Positions 7,208 to 16,073 of a stretch of 46,889 bases of DNA are shown here, in pieces. Both the position numbers and the translations under genes were made by a program. Source of the DNA: JBEKSX01 sp049516635 (GTDB taxonomy: Bacteria; Bacteroidota; Ignavibacteria; Tepidaquicellales; OLB5); the NCBI GenBank assembly GCA_049516635.1, contig JBEKSX010000007.1, positions 1 through 46,889 on the forward strand, read 5' to 3'. Position 1 is the first letter of the stretch. Every line of letters begins with the position of its first letter. The notes below the pieces were generated by a model, which saw only the letters and a list, made by a program, of their open reading frames with translations, had not been told where the DNA came from and searched no databases.

Positions 7208-7251
7208 AGATTCCCCTTATTTAAATTACGAAGTTATACAAATATAGCTGT

Positions 7252-7956
7252 TTATAATGCGACTTTCAATCCGGTAAAGATAAAATGAGTCTGGGTGGTC
7301 ATTTTGTTGATAATTTCGTTGCTGGCGAGATTATTCAATCCGCCGTATTCGAATTTATAACCGAGAAGGATTCCCAGAACTTTGGTAAACATATAAGCCC
7401 CCTGGATATTTGCCGTTAATCCGAGGTCGAAATTTTTCATTTTATAAAGGGCAAGGTTATTTTGTGTAAAATCGTCATGCGATAATAACAACCCGAAATA
7501 AGGTCCAAAATTACCGTCAATCACTACTTTACCGACATCGAAATTGAAATAGAGCAATAAAGGGATTATGAAATAATGGAAATTATAATTGGTACCGTTC
7601 GTTGTCTGGAATCCTTTTTTGGAATAAACCATCCCGGTTGTGATACCATATCCAAGAACAGTCAGGGTGATATCCGCACCGATACTGGGACCCGGTATAG
7701 TGCTGGTGGTATTGAGATCCTTTGCAATGGTATCATTTGGGTTGAGATCAAATTTAGTCTTTGATATGCCCAGACCGAGTTTAATACTGAGGTCCAGTCC
7801 GAACAGCCCGCCTTTTTTCAGCAGGTGGATCTTGTCAATTTCTTTCATAGATGGTTTTTCGGATGGGTCTTCTCCGGCATAAACCGATCCGAAACCGAAA
7901 GTCTGGAATGCGAATATCAAAACGATGAAGAGCGTCAGGTATAACCTCTTTTTCAT
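7252..7956 (-). CDS. Outer-membrane beta-barrel protein (PorT-like fold)
   Basis: 234 residues. Residues 1-28 form a signal peptide (MKKRLYLTLFIVLIFAFQTF...YAG). The rest shows alternating amphipathic strands ending in aromatic or hydrophobic residues (LGYGITTGMVYSKKG, FHYFIIPLLLYFNFDVG, LGILLGYKFEYGGL, HFIFTGLKVAL), typical of small 8-stranded outer-membrane barrels. The phrase IPLLLYFNF matches the fold called outer-membrane beta-barrel/PorT-like in Bacteroidota. It lies 40 bases downstream of porD, so a link to T9SS or general envelope function is possible, but no specific role can be read. Confidence 0.75.
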   Translation of the reverse strand: MKKRLYLTLFIVLIFAFQTFGFGSVYAGEDPSEKPSMKEIDKIHLLKKGGLFGLDLSIKLGLGISKTKFDLNPNDTIAKDLNTTSTIPGPSIGADITLTVLGYGITTGMVYSKKGFQTTNGTNYNFHYFIIPLLLYFNFDVGKVVIDGNFGPYFGLLLSHDDFTQNNLALYKMKNFDLGLTANIQGAYMFTKVLGILLGYKFEYGGLNNLASNEIINKMTTQTHFIFTGLKVAL

Positions 7957-7996
7957 GGCTAAATATAATTAAGCTTATCAATATTGTTTTAAACTC

Positions 7997-8917
7997 TTAT
8001 TTTAGTCTGTATTCGTCATAAGTCGAAACATGGTCAGGGTCGATCTCTCCAAGTCTCCGGTAGATCATTTTATCGTAGTAATCCACGAGCACCTGAGCGA
8101 TCTCGAGATATTTTGCATCGAAAAATGCTTTTATCGAAAATGATCTTACCTCGGTCTTTTTCGTTTTACCGATCAGATCAATTGCCTGGGCGATCCTTTC
8201 GAGTGCCTGATGTTTGTCATACTGGATTGAATCGATCCCTGCGAAGTGATATAACCAGAATCCTTTCCGGTAACTGTCATACCTGGTATTAAGAAGTTCC
8301 TGGGGATAAGAACTGCGGGTGGCTTTTGTACTCGTAATATCGGTCCACCCTTTCGTATTACCGCTGGCTACCGCCTGATTAACGACGTCCTGAGCTTTTT
8401 GAAATCTTTTATTTCCCAGCAGGGATTCCCACGAATCATCGTCTGACCCGATGATCAGGTAAGCGTAATAGTCCAGAAAGCTGGAGAGGGTATTGAACCT
8501 CTGGTCATCATGGTACAGACCCTGGCCGCGGGTATAATTAAATCCCCAGTTATCGTCTTTGATCCTCAGGATAGTCGAAAAATTTTGAGTCTTGAAAATA
8601 TTCCGCTGGGCAATAATAACAACCTGGGCTTCATAGGTGTCGAATCCTGTTGAAGCGGTAAGAAAGAACTGAAAGTTGCATTTAATTTTATACGGCTTTC
8701 CCCTCACATCGTTGACAATATCTTCATCTGTAAAACGGGTTCTTGTCAGATAATCCGTAACGTCCTGTTTGAAATTTGCGAGCCGGTCTTTTGCATCGTT
8801 GCTCATATTTTGCAGATTGACATCAACTGTAGGGTCTAATTCCTGTGATCTGAGAGGTAAGACAATTATTAACAGAGCAAAAAGAATTGATATTAGATGA
8901 AATGGATTTTTTAGCAT
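7997..8917 (-). CDS. porD: PorD-like protein (DUF4835), T9SS-associated
   Basis: 306 residues from the chosen start. An upstream in-frame ATG at 8944 would add MVLYIENIN, but the inner ATG gives a clean signal peptide (MLKNPFHLISILFALLIIVLPLRSQ). The family layout is clear: LDPTVDVNLQNMS after the signal, CNFQFFLTAS..FDTYEAQVVIIAQRNIFKTQ, NWGFNYTRGQ, LSSFLDYYAYLIIGSDDDSWESLLGN, QKAQDVVNQA, then GFWLYHFAGID and the C-terminal FFDAKYLEIAQVL. DUF4835/PorD is required for T9SS-dependent secretion in Porphyromonas, although its exact role is unclear. It heads a three-gene minus-strand unit and fits the T9SS cargo proteins in this window. Confidence 0.82.
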   Translation of the reverse strand: MLKNPFHLISILFALLIIVLPLRSQELDPTVDVNLQNMSNDAKDRLANFKQDVTDYLTRTRFTDEDIVNDVRGKPYKIKCNFQFFLTASTGFDTYEAQVVIIAQRNIFKTQNFSTILRIKDDNWGFNYTRGQGLYHDDQRFNTLSSFLDYYAYLIIGSDDDSWESLLGNKRFQKAQDVVNQAVASGNTKGWTDITSTKATRSSYPQELLNTRYDSYRKGFWLYHFAGIDSIQYDKHQALERIAQAIDLIGKTKKTEVRSFSIKAFFDAKYLEIAQVLVDYYDKMIYRRLGEIDPDHVSTYDEYRLK

Positions 8918-9024
8918 ATTAATATTTTCAATGTATAATACCATAAGAAAATAAACAAAGATGGATTTAAAAACAATCCTTATAAAATTTCAAAATAGGT
9001 TTTACAAAAATCAATCCTTCAAAA

Positions 9025-9582
9025 TCACTTACTGCCTTTAACTATCTTCTGGAAAACCAGTGAGAATTTTTCATTATGATTTGATTTATCAAATATTTTG
9101 AGCCATTTGATAACGTATTTTTTTTCAATTTTAGAATTTTTTCTTATAATGCTTCGAGCATCTTCGAGATCCCTCGGTCTTCCTGCAAAGATCTTTTGAA
9201 TGATCAAATCTTCAATCGAAATGAAATTGATTTTTTTATTGTCAATCTTTATTGATTTTGCTCTTTTAATAGCATTACGCTCATAATCGGAATATGAAAA
9301 AATGAAGTCTACTCTCATACCGGAAAAAGCATCATAGAGAGGAAGGACAAATGTTTTTTTTGTAAAGTCTTCTATCTTGGTTGAAAGGTCTTTTAACTTT
9401 AATTCCTTTCTAATTTTTTGTATAACACTAAGAGAGCGTAGATCGACACCAAGTGTAATATCTATGTCTTTTGTAAGGCGGGGCTCCCCATATAAAAGTA
9501 CTGCCTGTCCTCCGATTATCATGTAAGGGATTTTGTACTTGTCAAGAGCTGAAGCGATTTTTACTAATAGGTTATCTGACAC
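9025..9582 (-). CDS. Nucleotidyltransferase (AbiEii/MNT-like)
   Basis: 185 residues. The nucleotidyltransferase core is visible: IIGGQAVLLYG (Gly24-Gly25), TKDIDITL with Asp39 and Asp41, and MRVDFIF with Asp92 as the third carboxylate. A conserved helix (SIEDLIIQKIFAGRPRDLEDARSII) follows, as in AbiEii-type and MNT-type proteins. Some of these are toxins that modify tRNA or their partner; others have housekeeping roles. The ATG overlaps the end of the 66-residue ORF upstream by 11 bases, giving a tight two-gene pair. The DNA is AT-rich and Lys/Ile-heavy compared with neighbours, suggesting acquisition. Confidence 0.8.
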   Translation of the reverse strand: MSDNLLVKIASALDKYKIPYMIIGGQAVLLYGEPRLTKDIDITLGVDLRSLSVIQKIRKELKLKDLSTKIEDFTKKTFVLPLYDAFSGMRVDFIFSYSDYERNAIKRAKSIKIDNKKINFISIEDLIIQKIFAGRPRDLEDARSIIRKNSKIEKKYVIKWLKIFDKSNHNEKFSLVFQKIVKGSK

Positions 9583-9772
9583 TATTTAAGATCTTTGCTA
9601 TTCTGATATCTACTTCTATCCCATCCAGAGGATCTTTAAGAGGAAAAACTTTTAATTTCCATGCCTCTTTGAGAAGTTCATCGAAAATCTTGCGATTTTT
9701 TCTATAGTTCACTTCTGTGCGTTTCGCTAGATCTCTTTCGAACTTTTCAAGAGTTTTTTTATCTTTGATCAT
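9572..9772 (-). CDS. Small Lys-rich partner of the nucleotidyltransferase
   Basis: 66 residues, very basic in the first half (MIKDKKTLEKFERDLAKRTEVNYRKNRKIFDELLKEAW), probably helical, then FPLKDPLDGIEVDIRIAKIL. No known domain is recognised. It overlaps the nucleotidyltransferase start by 11 bases and starts 4 bases after the thioesterase stop. By position and size it could be an antitoxin-like or accessory protein; that is inference from gene arrangement only. Confidence 0.6.
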   Translation of the reverse strand: MIKDKKTLEKFERDLAKRTEVNYRKNRKIFDELLKEAWKLKVFPLKDPLDGIEVDIRIAKILNSVR

Positions 9773-9776
9773 AGCT

Positions 9777-10238
9777 TTATTTTGATTCTATAAATTCGAT
9801 GTTTTCCTTTTCAAAATCTCTAAACAGTTTTCTGTATCTATCTGGTATTCTGACAGGCTCTTCCGTGACCGGGTCGAGATATACATGGATTACGTTCAAA
9901 GTGCAAAGCAATTTTTCGTTCTTATGATTAACAAGAACCTGCTCGAATCCAAGGCTGGAAATTTTGATAAATGATGCTCTCGTATAAATATCTATCAGGT
10001 CATCGAGCTTCGCTGGATGGTGATAAACTATCTCATTCTTTTTTATCATCACTTTTATCTTATCATCAACAGCACCCGGCTTTACTTTTCTCCCTAGACC
10101 TCGGAGATACTCTACCCTCGCGGCTTCGCAGTATTCCAGGTAACGTGCATTATGGACAACCGCCTGCGAATCCACTTCAAAATAGCGGACCCTCACCTGG
10201 TATTTATGCTTAAACTTGGTTAACCCGGCAGCAGTCAT
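9777..10238 (-). CDS. Acyl-CoA thioesterase, 4HBT hot-dog family (YbgC-like)
   Basis: 153 residues. The motif RYFEVDSQAVVHNARYLEYCEAARVEYL holds the catalytic Asp23 and the HN..Y segment of the 4-hydroxybenzoyl-CoA thioesterase fold. ARVEYLRGLG and the later HHPAKLDDLIDIYT also fit. Such enzymes hydrolyse short- or medium-chain acyl-CoA in the cytoplasm; the substrate is not predictable here. Its ATG overlaps the threonine aldolase stop by one base (TAATG), so the two are probably translationally coupled. Confidence 0.87.
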   Translation of the reverse strand: MTAAGLTKFKHKYQVRVRYFEVDSQAVVHNARYLEYCEAARVEYLRGLGRKVKPGAVDDKIKVMIKKNEIVYHHPAKLDDLIDIYTRASFIKISSLGFEQVLVNHKNEKLLCTLNVIHVYLDPVTEEPVRIPDRYRKLFRDFEKENIEFIESK

Positions 10239-11269
10239 TACTTCAGAACTGATTGAAATATTTCAACGGCTTCTTTTACTTCATCCATGCTCACATCAAG
10301 ATGAAAGACTGCTCGAATACTTCCAAAACTTCCATCACTGAACAGCACTCCCCTGTTCTTCATCTCATTTCTGATTACTGTTATCTCTGCATCTGTTTTG
10401 TTAATTCTGAATATAATAATATTTGTATGTACGGTTGAAAGATCGATATCAATACTGTTCAGCTTTGAAATGCTTTCGGCAAAATACTTTGCCTTCCGAT
10501 GGTCTTCTGTCAGCCGCTGTATATTATTGTCGAGAGCGTACATTGCGGCAGCGGCAAGAATTCCAGCCTGACGCATACCTCCGCCGATTATCTTTCTGAA
10601 TTTATGCGCCCTCTCTATGGCATCGCCAGTACTGCACAATATAGAACCCACCGGGGCACCGAGACCTTTGGAAAAACAGAACGAAATGGAATCGAAATAT
10701 GAAGCATACACATCGACCGGAATATCCGTTTCGACCGAAGCGTTAAATATCCTCGCACCATCAAGATGCATTTTTATTCCTTCATTTAAGGCAAGATCGC
10801 GGATCTTTTTAATTTCCTCGAACGGGAATATATAACCACCTGCGCGGTTATGTGTGTTCTCTAAGCAGATAAGTGTGTTATTCGGAAAATAATATGCCTT
10901 CGGACGGATATATTTTTTTACCTGCCCGGATGTGATAACGCCGTGTTTCCCCTCTATAGGCAGAAGCTGAACACCCGATAAGAGTGCAGGTGCACCAGTT
11001 TCGTAATTCAATATATGGCAATCAGCTTCCAGTATCACCTCATCCCCCGGGCTGGTATGTGATTTTATAGCGAGCTGGTTCGCCATAGAACCTGATGTAG
11101 TGAATAATGCGGCTTCTTTTCCGGTCAGCTCTGCACATCTTTTCTGCAGAGCGTTTATCGTAGGGTCTTCACCGAATACATCATCCCCAACCTCAGCGTT
11201 CGCCATAGCCTGACGCATAGCGGGAGACGGTTTCGTGAGGGTATCACTTCTAAGATCTATAATTTTCAC
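10238..11269 (-). CDS. ltaE: Low-specificity L-threonine aldolase
   Basis: 343 residues, normal for this PLP-dependent enzyme that splits L-threonine or L-allo-threonine to glycine and acetaldehyde. The N-terminus MKIIDLRSDTLTKPSPAMR and GDDVFGEDPTINALQ are classic. The PLP lysine is Lys201 in CFSKGLGAPVGS. Asp170 and Arg173 (MHLDGARIFNA) bind the cofactor, and His85 matches the stacking/base residue. It lies 43 bases after gyrA in the same direction and is coupled to the thioesterase gene. Confidence 0.93.
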   Translation of the reverse strand: MKIIDLRSDTLTKPSPAMRQAMANAEVGDDVFGEDPTINALQKRCAELTGKEAALFTTSGSMANQLAIKSHTSPGDEVILEADCHILNYETGAPALLSGVQLLPIEGKHGVITSGQVKKYIRPKAYYFPNNTLICLENTHNRAGGYIFPFEEIKKIRDLALNEGIKMHLDGARIFNASVETDIPVDVYASYFDSISFCFSKGLGAPVGSILCSTGDAIERAHKFRKIIGGGMRQAGILAAAAMYALDNNIQRLTEDHRKAKYFAESISKLNSIDIDLSTVHTNIIIFRINKTDAEITVIRNEMKNRGVLFSDGSFGSIRAVFHLDVSMDEVKEAVEIFQSVLK

Positions 11270-11312
11270 TGAAATATCCTTTTTCTAAAAATAAGAAGTG
11301 TGGTCATAAAGT

Positions 11313-13763
11313 TTATTCTTCTTCCTCTTCTTCTTCACCGACCACGTTTGCTACCGCGGAAATTGTATCTCCTTCAGCAAGCTTAATAAGCCTGACCCCC
11401 TGCGTATTTCTTCCCATAATACGGATATCACTCACATGCTGTCTTATCATCAATCCTCTGTTCGTGATTATCATCAGGTCATCGTTATCCAAAACTTCTC
11501 TTATGGAGATCATGTTCCCGTTCTTTTCGCTGGATTTGATGGTTATAACACCCTTACCGCCTCTGCGTGTCAGACGGTAATCATCCAGGTCACTTCTCTT
11601 GCCGTATCCCTTATCCGTTACAACAAGTATCGAGGCACCGCTCCTTCTGACAGCCACCAATCCCACCACTGAATCTTTTTTCCCGAGTTTTATGGCTTTT
11701 ACTCCTGCTGCCGTTCTGCCCATCGAACGTACATCTTTTTCATTGAACCTGATTGCCATACCGTGATTGGTACCGATAAGTATTTCCTGGCTTCCGTTTG
11801 TCATCTGGACATCAATAAGCTTATCATCACCTTTCAGATTGATGGCTATGATACCGCTTTTTCTCGTATTTGCAAAATTATTCAGATCCGTCTTCTTCAT
11901 TATCCCGTTCTTCGTAACCATAGTCACAAACAGTTCTTCCTCAAAATCTTTGACATTAATTATTGCGTTGATAGTTTCATCCTTGCTCTTGGCGATATAA
12001 TTTGATATGGCATAACCTTTGGCTGTCCTGCCTGCTTCCTGTATCTCGTGTACTTTTAGCATGAAGCATTTTCCTTCATCTGTAAAGAACATCATATTAT
12101 GGTGCGTGGAAGCAATGAACATATGCTCGACGAAATCATCCTCTCTTGTGGAAGCTCCAATCACACCCTTCCCTCCCCTTGACTGGCGTCTGTATCCGCT
12201 TACAGGAGTTCTTTTTATATACCCGTTATGGCTGATAGTAATAACAACATCTTCTTCCTTTATGAACTCTTTTATGAACTCATCGTCTGTCATCTTTTTC
12301 GGATTATAGACTATATCTGTACGTCTTTCATCGCCGAAGTCTTTTTTCAGCTTCAGAAGCTCCTGAGAAAGTATTTCTCTTCTAAGACTATCACTTGCGA
12401 GAAGCCTTTTCAGCCTTTCGATAGTTTTTATAACCTCTTTATATTCCTCCTCGATCTTATTTCTCTCGAGACCCGTCAATCTCTGCAAACGCATATCGAG
12501 GATAGCTTTTGCCTGGATCTCCGAGAGCTTAAACCGTTTCATCAGCCTCTCCTGGGCGGTGGGAACGTCCTTTGATTTTTTTATCAACGCTACGATAGCA
12601 TCGATATGATCTAGAGCTATTTTATAGCCTTCCAGTATGTGCGCTCTTTTTTCCGCTTCTTCAAGTTCGAATTTCGCCTTCCGGATGATTACATTCAAAC
12701 GGTGCTCGATGAAGTAACTCATCATCTCCCTGAGGTTCAATACCCTCGGAATACCGTCAACAAGTGCCAGCATAATGACGCCGAAAGTAAGGTGCATCTG
12801 TGTATGCTTGTAAAGATTGTTCAATATCACGTTCGATGCGGCACCGCGTTTCAGCTCGATGACAACCCGCAGACCGTCTTTATCCGATTCATCCCTGATA
12901 TCGGATATATCCTCTATCTTTTTATCCCTCACCAGAGCTGCTATAGTTTCAATAAGTGTGGCTTTATTAACCTGGTAAGGAAGCTCGGTTATTATGATGC
13001 TCTCTCTGTCTGATTTAGATACTTCGATATTCGCTTTTGCCCGGATGATGATCTTCCCTCTGCCGGTGGTATATGCTTCTTTCACGCCTTCGTATCCCCA
13101 AATTATACCGCCGGTCGGAAAATCCGGTGCTTTAATATACTTTATTATTTTATCGAGAGATAATTTCTGGTCTTTTATAAAAGCTACGAGCCCATCAATA
13201 ACTTCGTTAAGATTGTGCGGAGGGATATTGGTAGCCATACCTACAGCAATACCGCTGGAACCGTTCACGAGTAGGTTCGGCAGAGCGGAAGGGAGCACGG
13301 AGGGTTCTTTTAGTGTATCATCGAAGTTCGGAAGAAAGTCCACAGTATTTTTCTCAAGATCGCTGAGTATAGTTTCGGATATCCTGGCGAGCCGCACCTC
13401 CGTATATCTCATGGCGGCTGGCGCATCACCATCGACAGAACCGAAGTTACCCTGGCCGTCAACGAGCGGATACCTCATAGAAAAATCCTGTACAAGACGG
13501 ACTATGGTATCATAAACAGCCCGATCACCGTGCGGATGATATTTACCTAATACTTCACCGACCACCCTCGCTGATTTCTTATAAGGACGATTAGGCGAAA
13601 GACCCAGCTCATTCATCCCGAATAGAACACGCCTGTGAACCGGTTTCAATCCGTCCCTCACATCGGGGAGTGCACGGGCAACTATCACGCTCATAGAATA
13701 ATCAAGGTACGACGATTGCATCTCTTCTTCAATATTGACAGGAATTACTTTCTGGTTAGCCAT
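11313..13763 (-). CDS. gyrA: DNA gyrase subunit A
   Basis: 816 residues. The breakage-reunion domain begins with SSYLDYSMSVIVARALPDVRDGLKPVHRR. The catalytic Tyr120 lies in AAMRYTEVRL. The C-terminal domain has repeated propeller blades and GyrA-box-like motifs (SRGGKGVIG and RRGGKGVIT), which separates it from ParC. The protein ends in a run of Glu. Odd point: in the quinolone-determining region HPHGDRAVYD, Arg81 replaces the Ser (E. coli Ser83) usually found there; the acidic partner (Asp85) is present. Codon CGG is clear at this site. A tRNA-Ala gene lies just upstream on the same strand and could share a transcript. Confidence 0.97.
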   Translation of the reverse strand: MANQKVIPVNIEEEMQSSYLDYSMSVIVARALPDVRDGLKPVHRRVLFGMNELGLSPNRPYKKSARVVGEVLGKYHPHGDRAVYDTIVRLVQDFSMRYPLVDGQGNFGSVDGDAPAAMRYTEVRLARISETILSDLEKNTVDFLPNFDDTLKEPSVLPSALPNLLVNGSSGIAVGMATNIPPHNLNEVIDGLVAFIKDQKLSLDKIIKYIKAPDFPTGGIIWGYEGVKEAYTTGRGKIIIRAKANIEVSKSDRESIIITELPYQVNKATLIETIAALVRDKKIEDISDIRDESDKDGLRVVIELKRGAASNVILNNLYKHTQMHLTFGVIMLALVDGIPRVLNLREMMSYFIEHRLNVIIRKAKFELEEAEKRAHILEGYKIALDHIDAIVALIKKSKDVPTAQERLMKRFKLSEIQAKAILDMRLQRLTGLERNKIEEEYKEVIKTIERLKRLLASDSLRREILSQELLKLKKDFGDERRTDIVYNPKKMTDDEFIKEFIKEEDVVITISHNGYIKRTPVSGYRRQSRGGKGVIGASTREDDFVEHMFIASTHHNMMFFTDEGKCFMLKVHEIQEAGRTAKGYAISNYIAKSKDETINAIINVKDFEEELFVTMVTKNGIMKKTDLNNFANTRKSGIIAINLKGDDKLIDVQMTNGSQEILIGTNHGMAIRFNEKDVRSMGRTAAGVKAIKLGKKDSVVGLVAVRRSGASILVVTDKGYGKRSDLDDYRLTRRGGKGVITIKSSEKNGNMISIREVLDNDDLMIITNRGLMIRQHVSDIRIMGRNTQGVRLIKLAEGDTISAVANVVGEEEEEEE

Positions 13764-13814
13764 TAATATCCGTATGTTTATAATTTTAGGTTATGTGTAT
13801 TCAAATACATATAG

Positions 13815-13887
13815 TGGAGTAGAGGGGAGTCGAACCCCCGGCCTTTGCAATGCGAATGCAACGCTCTTCCAACTGAGCTACTACCCC
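13815..13887 (-). tRNA. tRNA-Ala(CGC)
   Basis: Read on the minus strand the 73 bases fold into a full cloverleaf. The acceptor GGGGTAG/CTACTCC has a G3-U70 pair, the identity element of alanine tRNA. The anticodon loop is TTCGCAT with anticodon CGC, the T-loop is TTCGACT, and the discriminator is A. CCA is not encoded. Confidence 0.95.
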
Positions 13888-14063
13888 TTTACATCCTCGC
13901 TATCACACACTCCCTTTATAAAATTACTATAGCGAATTACTGGATATTGAAGTAAAGAAGTTTTAAAGATATTTTAAAAAAATACAATCCCGAATTATAG
14001 GATTTTAATGTTCCAGAGCCTTCTAAATCCTATATATTTGAATAATTTACCGAAATTTACGTA

Positions 14064-14460
14064 CTAATTCAATTCATTAATTAATCTCAAAATGACATAA
14101 CGAAGAGCCGTAGAAGCTTTACCGGCAATCTTCAGGACTACACTATGGTTTGCAAGAACATTTAATTTTCTCTCGAAATATTTGGGATAACTTAAATAAT
14201 AATAGCCTTGATCGCCGATTCTGATGCCGCATATAATTCAGGTACCGTGGACATTCCTGCAACGTCAATTTGATATCTTCAAAACATTCTTATTTCAGCG
14301 TTCGTTTCGTAAACCGGATCGTGTAAGAAGTTATATACCTTTATAAATGCGTTATACCTCAAAAAAATCAAAATCTCTTTTCCTCAAGATCTGCTATATA
14401 TGTTTTTTAAATATTCAACAAGCGGGTTAAAAAACCGGAACCGAGGATGACAGCCAATTT
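14064..14460 (-). pseudogene. Decayed purine nucleoside phosphorylase
   Basis: Read on the minus strand three blocks of the family remain in three different frames. KLAVILGSGF (14431-14460) matches the phosphate-binding N-terminal motif. DPVYETNAEIRMF (from 14320), then a stop codon, then DVAGMSTVPELYAAS match the conserved YETPAEIRM...GMSTVPE region. After another stop and a frameshift, the C-terminal part runs from about YLSYPKYFERKLN to a TAG at 14064. About 47 codons separate the first two blocks, where intact enzymes have far more, so an internal deletion has also occurred. The gene cannot make a working enzyme. Confidence 0.75.
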
Positions 14461-14660
14461 AATTTACTTATTATCAGGTATTTAAATATTGCTTTGATTA
14501 AAGATATTCCCTTCTTTTTATGACATTATACTGAAAAAAATGGTATTTTATTTTATTAAAAATAGTTAAATTATGGTAGATTCAGGGAAGAAACAATATT
14601 CAGGGTGATTAGGTTAAATATAATGTAGGGAATACAGTGATTTATTTGAAAGAGGTATAA
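14461..14660. other. AT-rich spacer before the TPR gene
   Basis: No open frame, tRNA-like fold or terminator was recognised. It probably holds the promoter of the TPR gene, but no TAnnTTTG match with a correctly spaced TTG was found. The 13888-14063 stretch on the other side of the pseudogene is also featureless. Confidence 0.5.
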
Positions 14661-15143
14661 ATGACGGCATCAAGTATAACAAAGGCAAAAGAGTACTTAT
14701 TCAAGGCTTACAGGTTTCAGATGGACGGAAACCTTGATGAGGCAGTTAAGAATTATAAGCTCTCGATCGAGTTTTATCCGACTGCTGAGGCACATACCTA
14801 TCTCGGATGGACGTACAGTTTTATGGGAAACTTAGAAGAAGCTATCGAAGAGTGCAAGAAAGCTATCGATATAGACCCTGATTTCGGCAACCCGTACAAT
14901 GATATAGGTTCTTATCTTATACAGCAGGGAAATTACGACGAAGCTGTAACCTGGCTTGAACTCGCACTAAAATCGAAACGTTACGAATCGAAGCATTTTG
15001 CACATTTAAATCTCGGAAGAGTATTTGAGCTTAAAGGGCTCTGGTTTGAAGCACTGGACGAATACAAGCTGGCAATGGAACTGGAACCTTCTTATGACCT
15101 AGCAAAAAAGCTCTATTACGGATTATTGGGGAAGATGAATTAA
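14661..15143 (+). CDS. Tetratricopeptide-repeat protein
   Basis: 160 residues made almost wholly of TPR helices. Units start near residues 7 (AKEYLFKAYRFQMDGNLDEAVKNYKLSIEFYP), 42 (AHTYLGWTYSFMGNLEEAIEECKKAIDIDP), 76 (NPYNDIGSYLIQQGNYDEAVTWLELAL) and 114 (AHLNLGRVFELKGLWFEALDEYKLAMELEP). There is no signal peptide, so it is cytoplasmic. TPRs mediate protein contacts; the partner is unknown. AAAGAGG lies 6 bases before the ATG, one of the clearer ribosome-binding sites in the window. The M48 peptidase gene follows 46 bases later. Confidence 0.9.
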   Translation: MTASSITKAKEYLFKAYRFQMDGNLDEAVKNYKLSIEFYPTAEAHTYLGWTYSFMGNLEEAIEECKKAIDIDPDFGNPYNDIGSYLIQQGNYDEAVTWLELALKSKRYESKHFAHLNLGRVFELKGLWFEALDEYKLAMELEPSYDLAKKLYYGLLGKMN

Positions 15144-15189
15144 TCCGGTTTCCGGTCATCGGGCGAAACAATTAATAAAACTATAAGCA

Positions 15190-16041
15190 ATGAAAAAAGT
15201 TAAAGAGGGAATTTCACGCAGAAACTCATATACCTTCCTTTTACTTTTCACCATACTCATTGCAACATCGGTCTTCCTGAGCTGTGAACAGAGCAATATT
15301 TTTACCGATAAGGACGATGTAGATCTCGGCAAAGAGATGGATAAAGAGATAAAGAGCCACCCGAAGGATTACCCGATGCTCGAAGGACACCAGGACCTGA
15401 AGGACTATCTTTCCGGGATAGGAAATTACATATTAAACAGCTCACCTAAGATAACAAAGAAAAACATTTACCCGTATAATTTCCAGATCATCAATGACAC
15501 AATCATTAATGCATTCTGCACACCCGGCGGATTCGTTTATGTTTACACCGGATTAATGAAATTCATCGATAATGAAGCTACGCTGGCGGGAGTGGTCGGT
15601 CATGAAATAGCACATGCAGAAAGGAGACACGTCACACAGCGTCTCACAGCTTATTACGGGGTTAGTATGCTGCTCAGCTTTATACTCGGAGGCAACCCGA
15701 GCTTCATCGCAGAAATAGCATCCAATTTATTCGTAGGGCTTGCATTCCTTAAAAATTCAAGGGATGACGAAGCCGAAGCAGATTATTATTCCATCCAGTA
15801 CCTGCGTTCGACAAAATATTACCCGGGAGCAATAACATTTTTCTTCGATAAGATTAAAGAAGAACAGCAGAAGAAGGGGCAGACGCCGGGCGATCTTGAC
15901 CGTCTTCTTTCAACACATCCGCTGCCTGATGACAGGATCCAGGCCGTGAATGATATTTTAAGCAAGATAAAACCAAAACCTGATCCTACAAAGGGTCTGT
16001 TTGTAGATGAATACCAGAAAGAAAAGCAGAAATTACCATAG
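15190..16041 (+). CDS. M48-family metallopeptidase lipoprotein
   Basis: 283 residues. A hydrophobic N-terminus ends in a lipobox VFLSC (Cys32), predicting a lipid-anchored periplasmic protein. The zinc site is VVGHEIAHAERRH with His138, Glu139 and His142. The third ligand is in DDEAEADYYSIQYL near residue 195. The order and spacing match single-domain M48B/C peptidases such as LoiP and BepA, which handle outer-membrane protein quality control. The TPR gene just upstream is notable because BepA is itself an M48-TPR fusion; the pairing suggests a shared task but is inference. Confidence 0.9.
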   Translation: MKKVKEGISRRNSYTFLLLFTILIATSVFLSCEQSNIFTDKDDVDLGKEMDKEIKSHPKDYPMLEGHQDLKDYLSGIGNYILNSSPKITKKNIYPYNFQIINDTIINAFCTPGGFVYVYTGLMKFIDNEATLAGVVGHEIAHAERRHVTQRLTAYYGVSMLLSFILGGNPSFIAEIASNLFVGLAFLKNSRDDEAEADYYSIQYLRSTKYYPGAITFFFDKIKEEQQKKGQTPGDLDRLLSTHPLPDDRIQAVNDILSKIKPKPDPTKGLFVDEYQKEKQKLP

Positions 16042-16073
16042 CTAAAATTTAGACCGATATAAAAACTTCAACA

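Noticed and set aside
12994..13515. A 173-codon open frame on the plus strand opposite gyrA
   Set aside because: The opposite strand encodes gyrA with full motifs over this span. The plus-strand peptide has no domain and its composition mirrors the antisense of gyrA codons.
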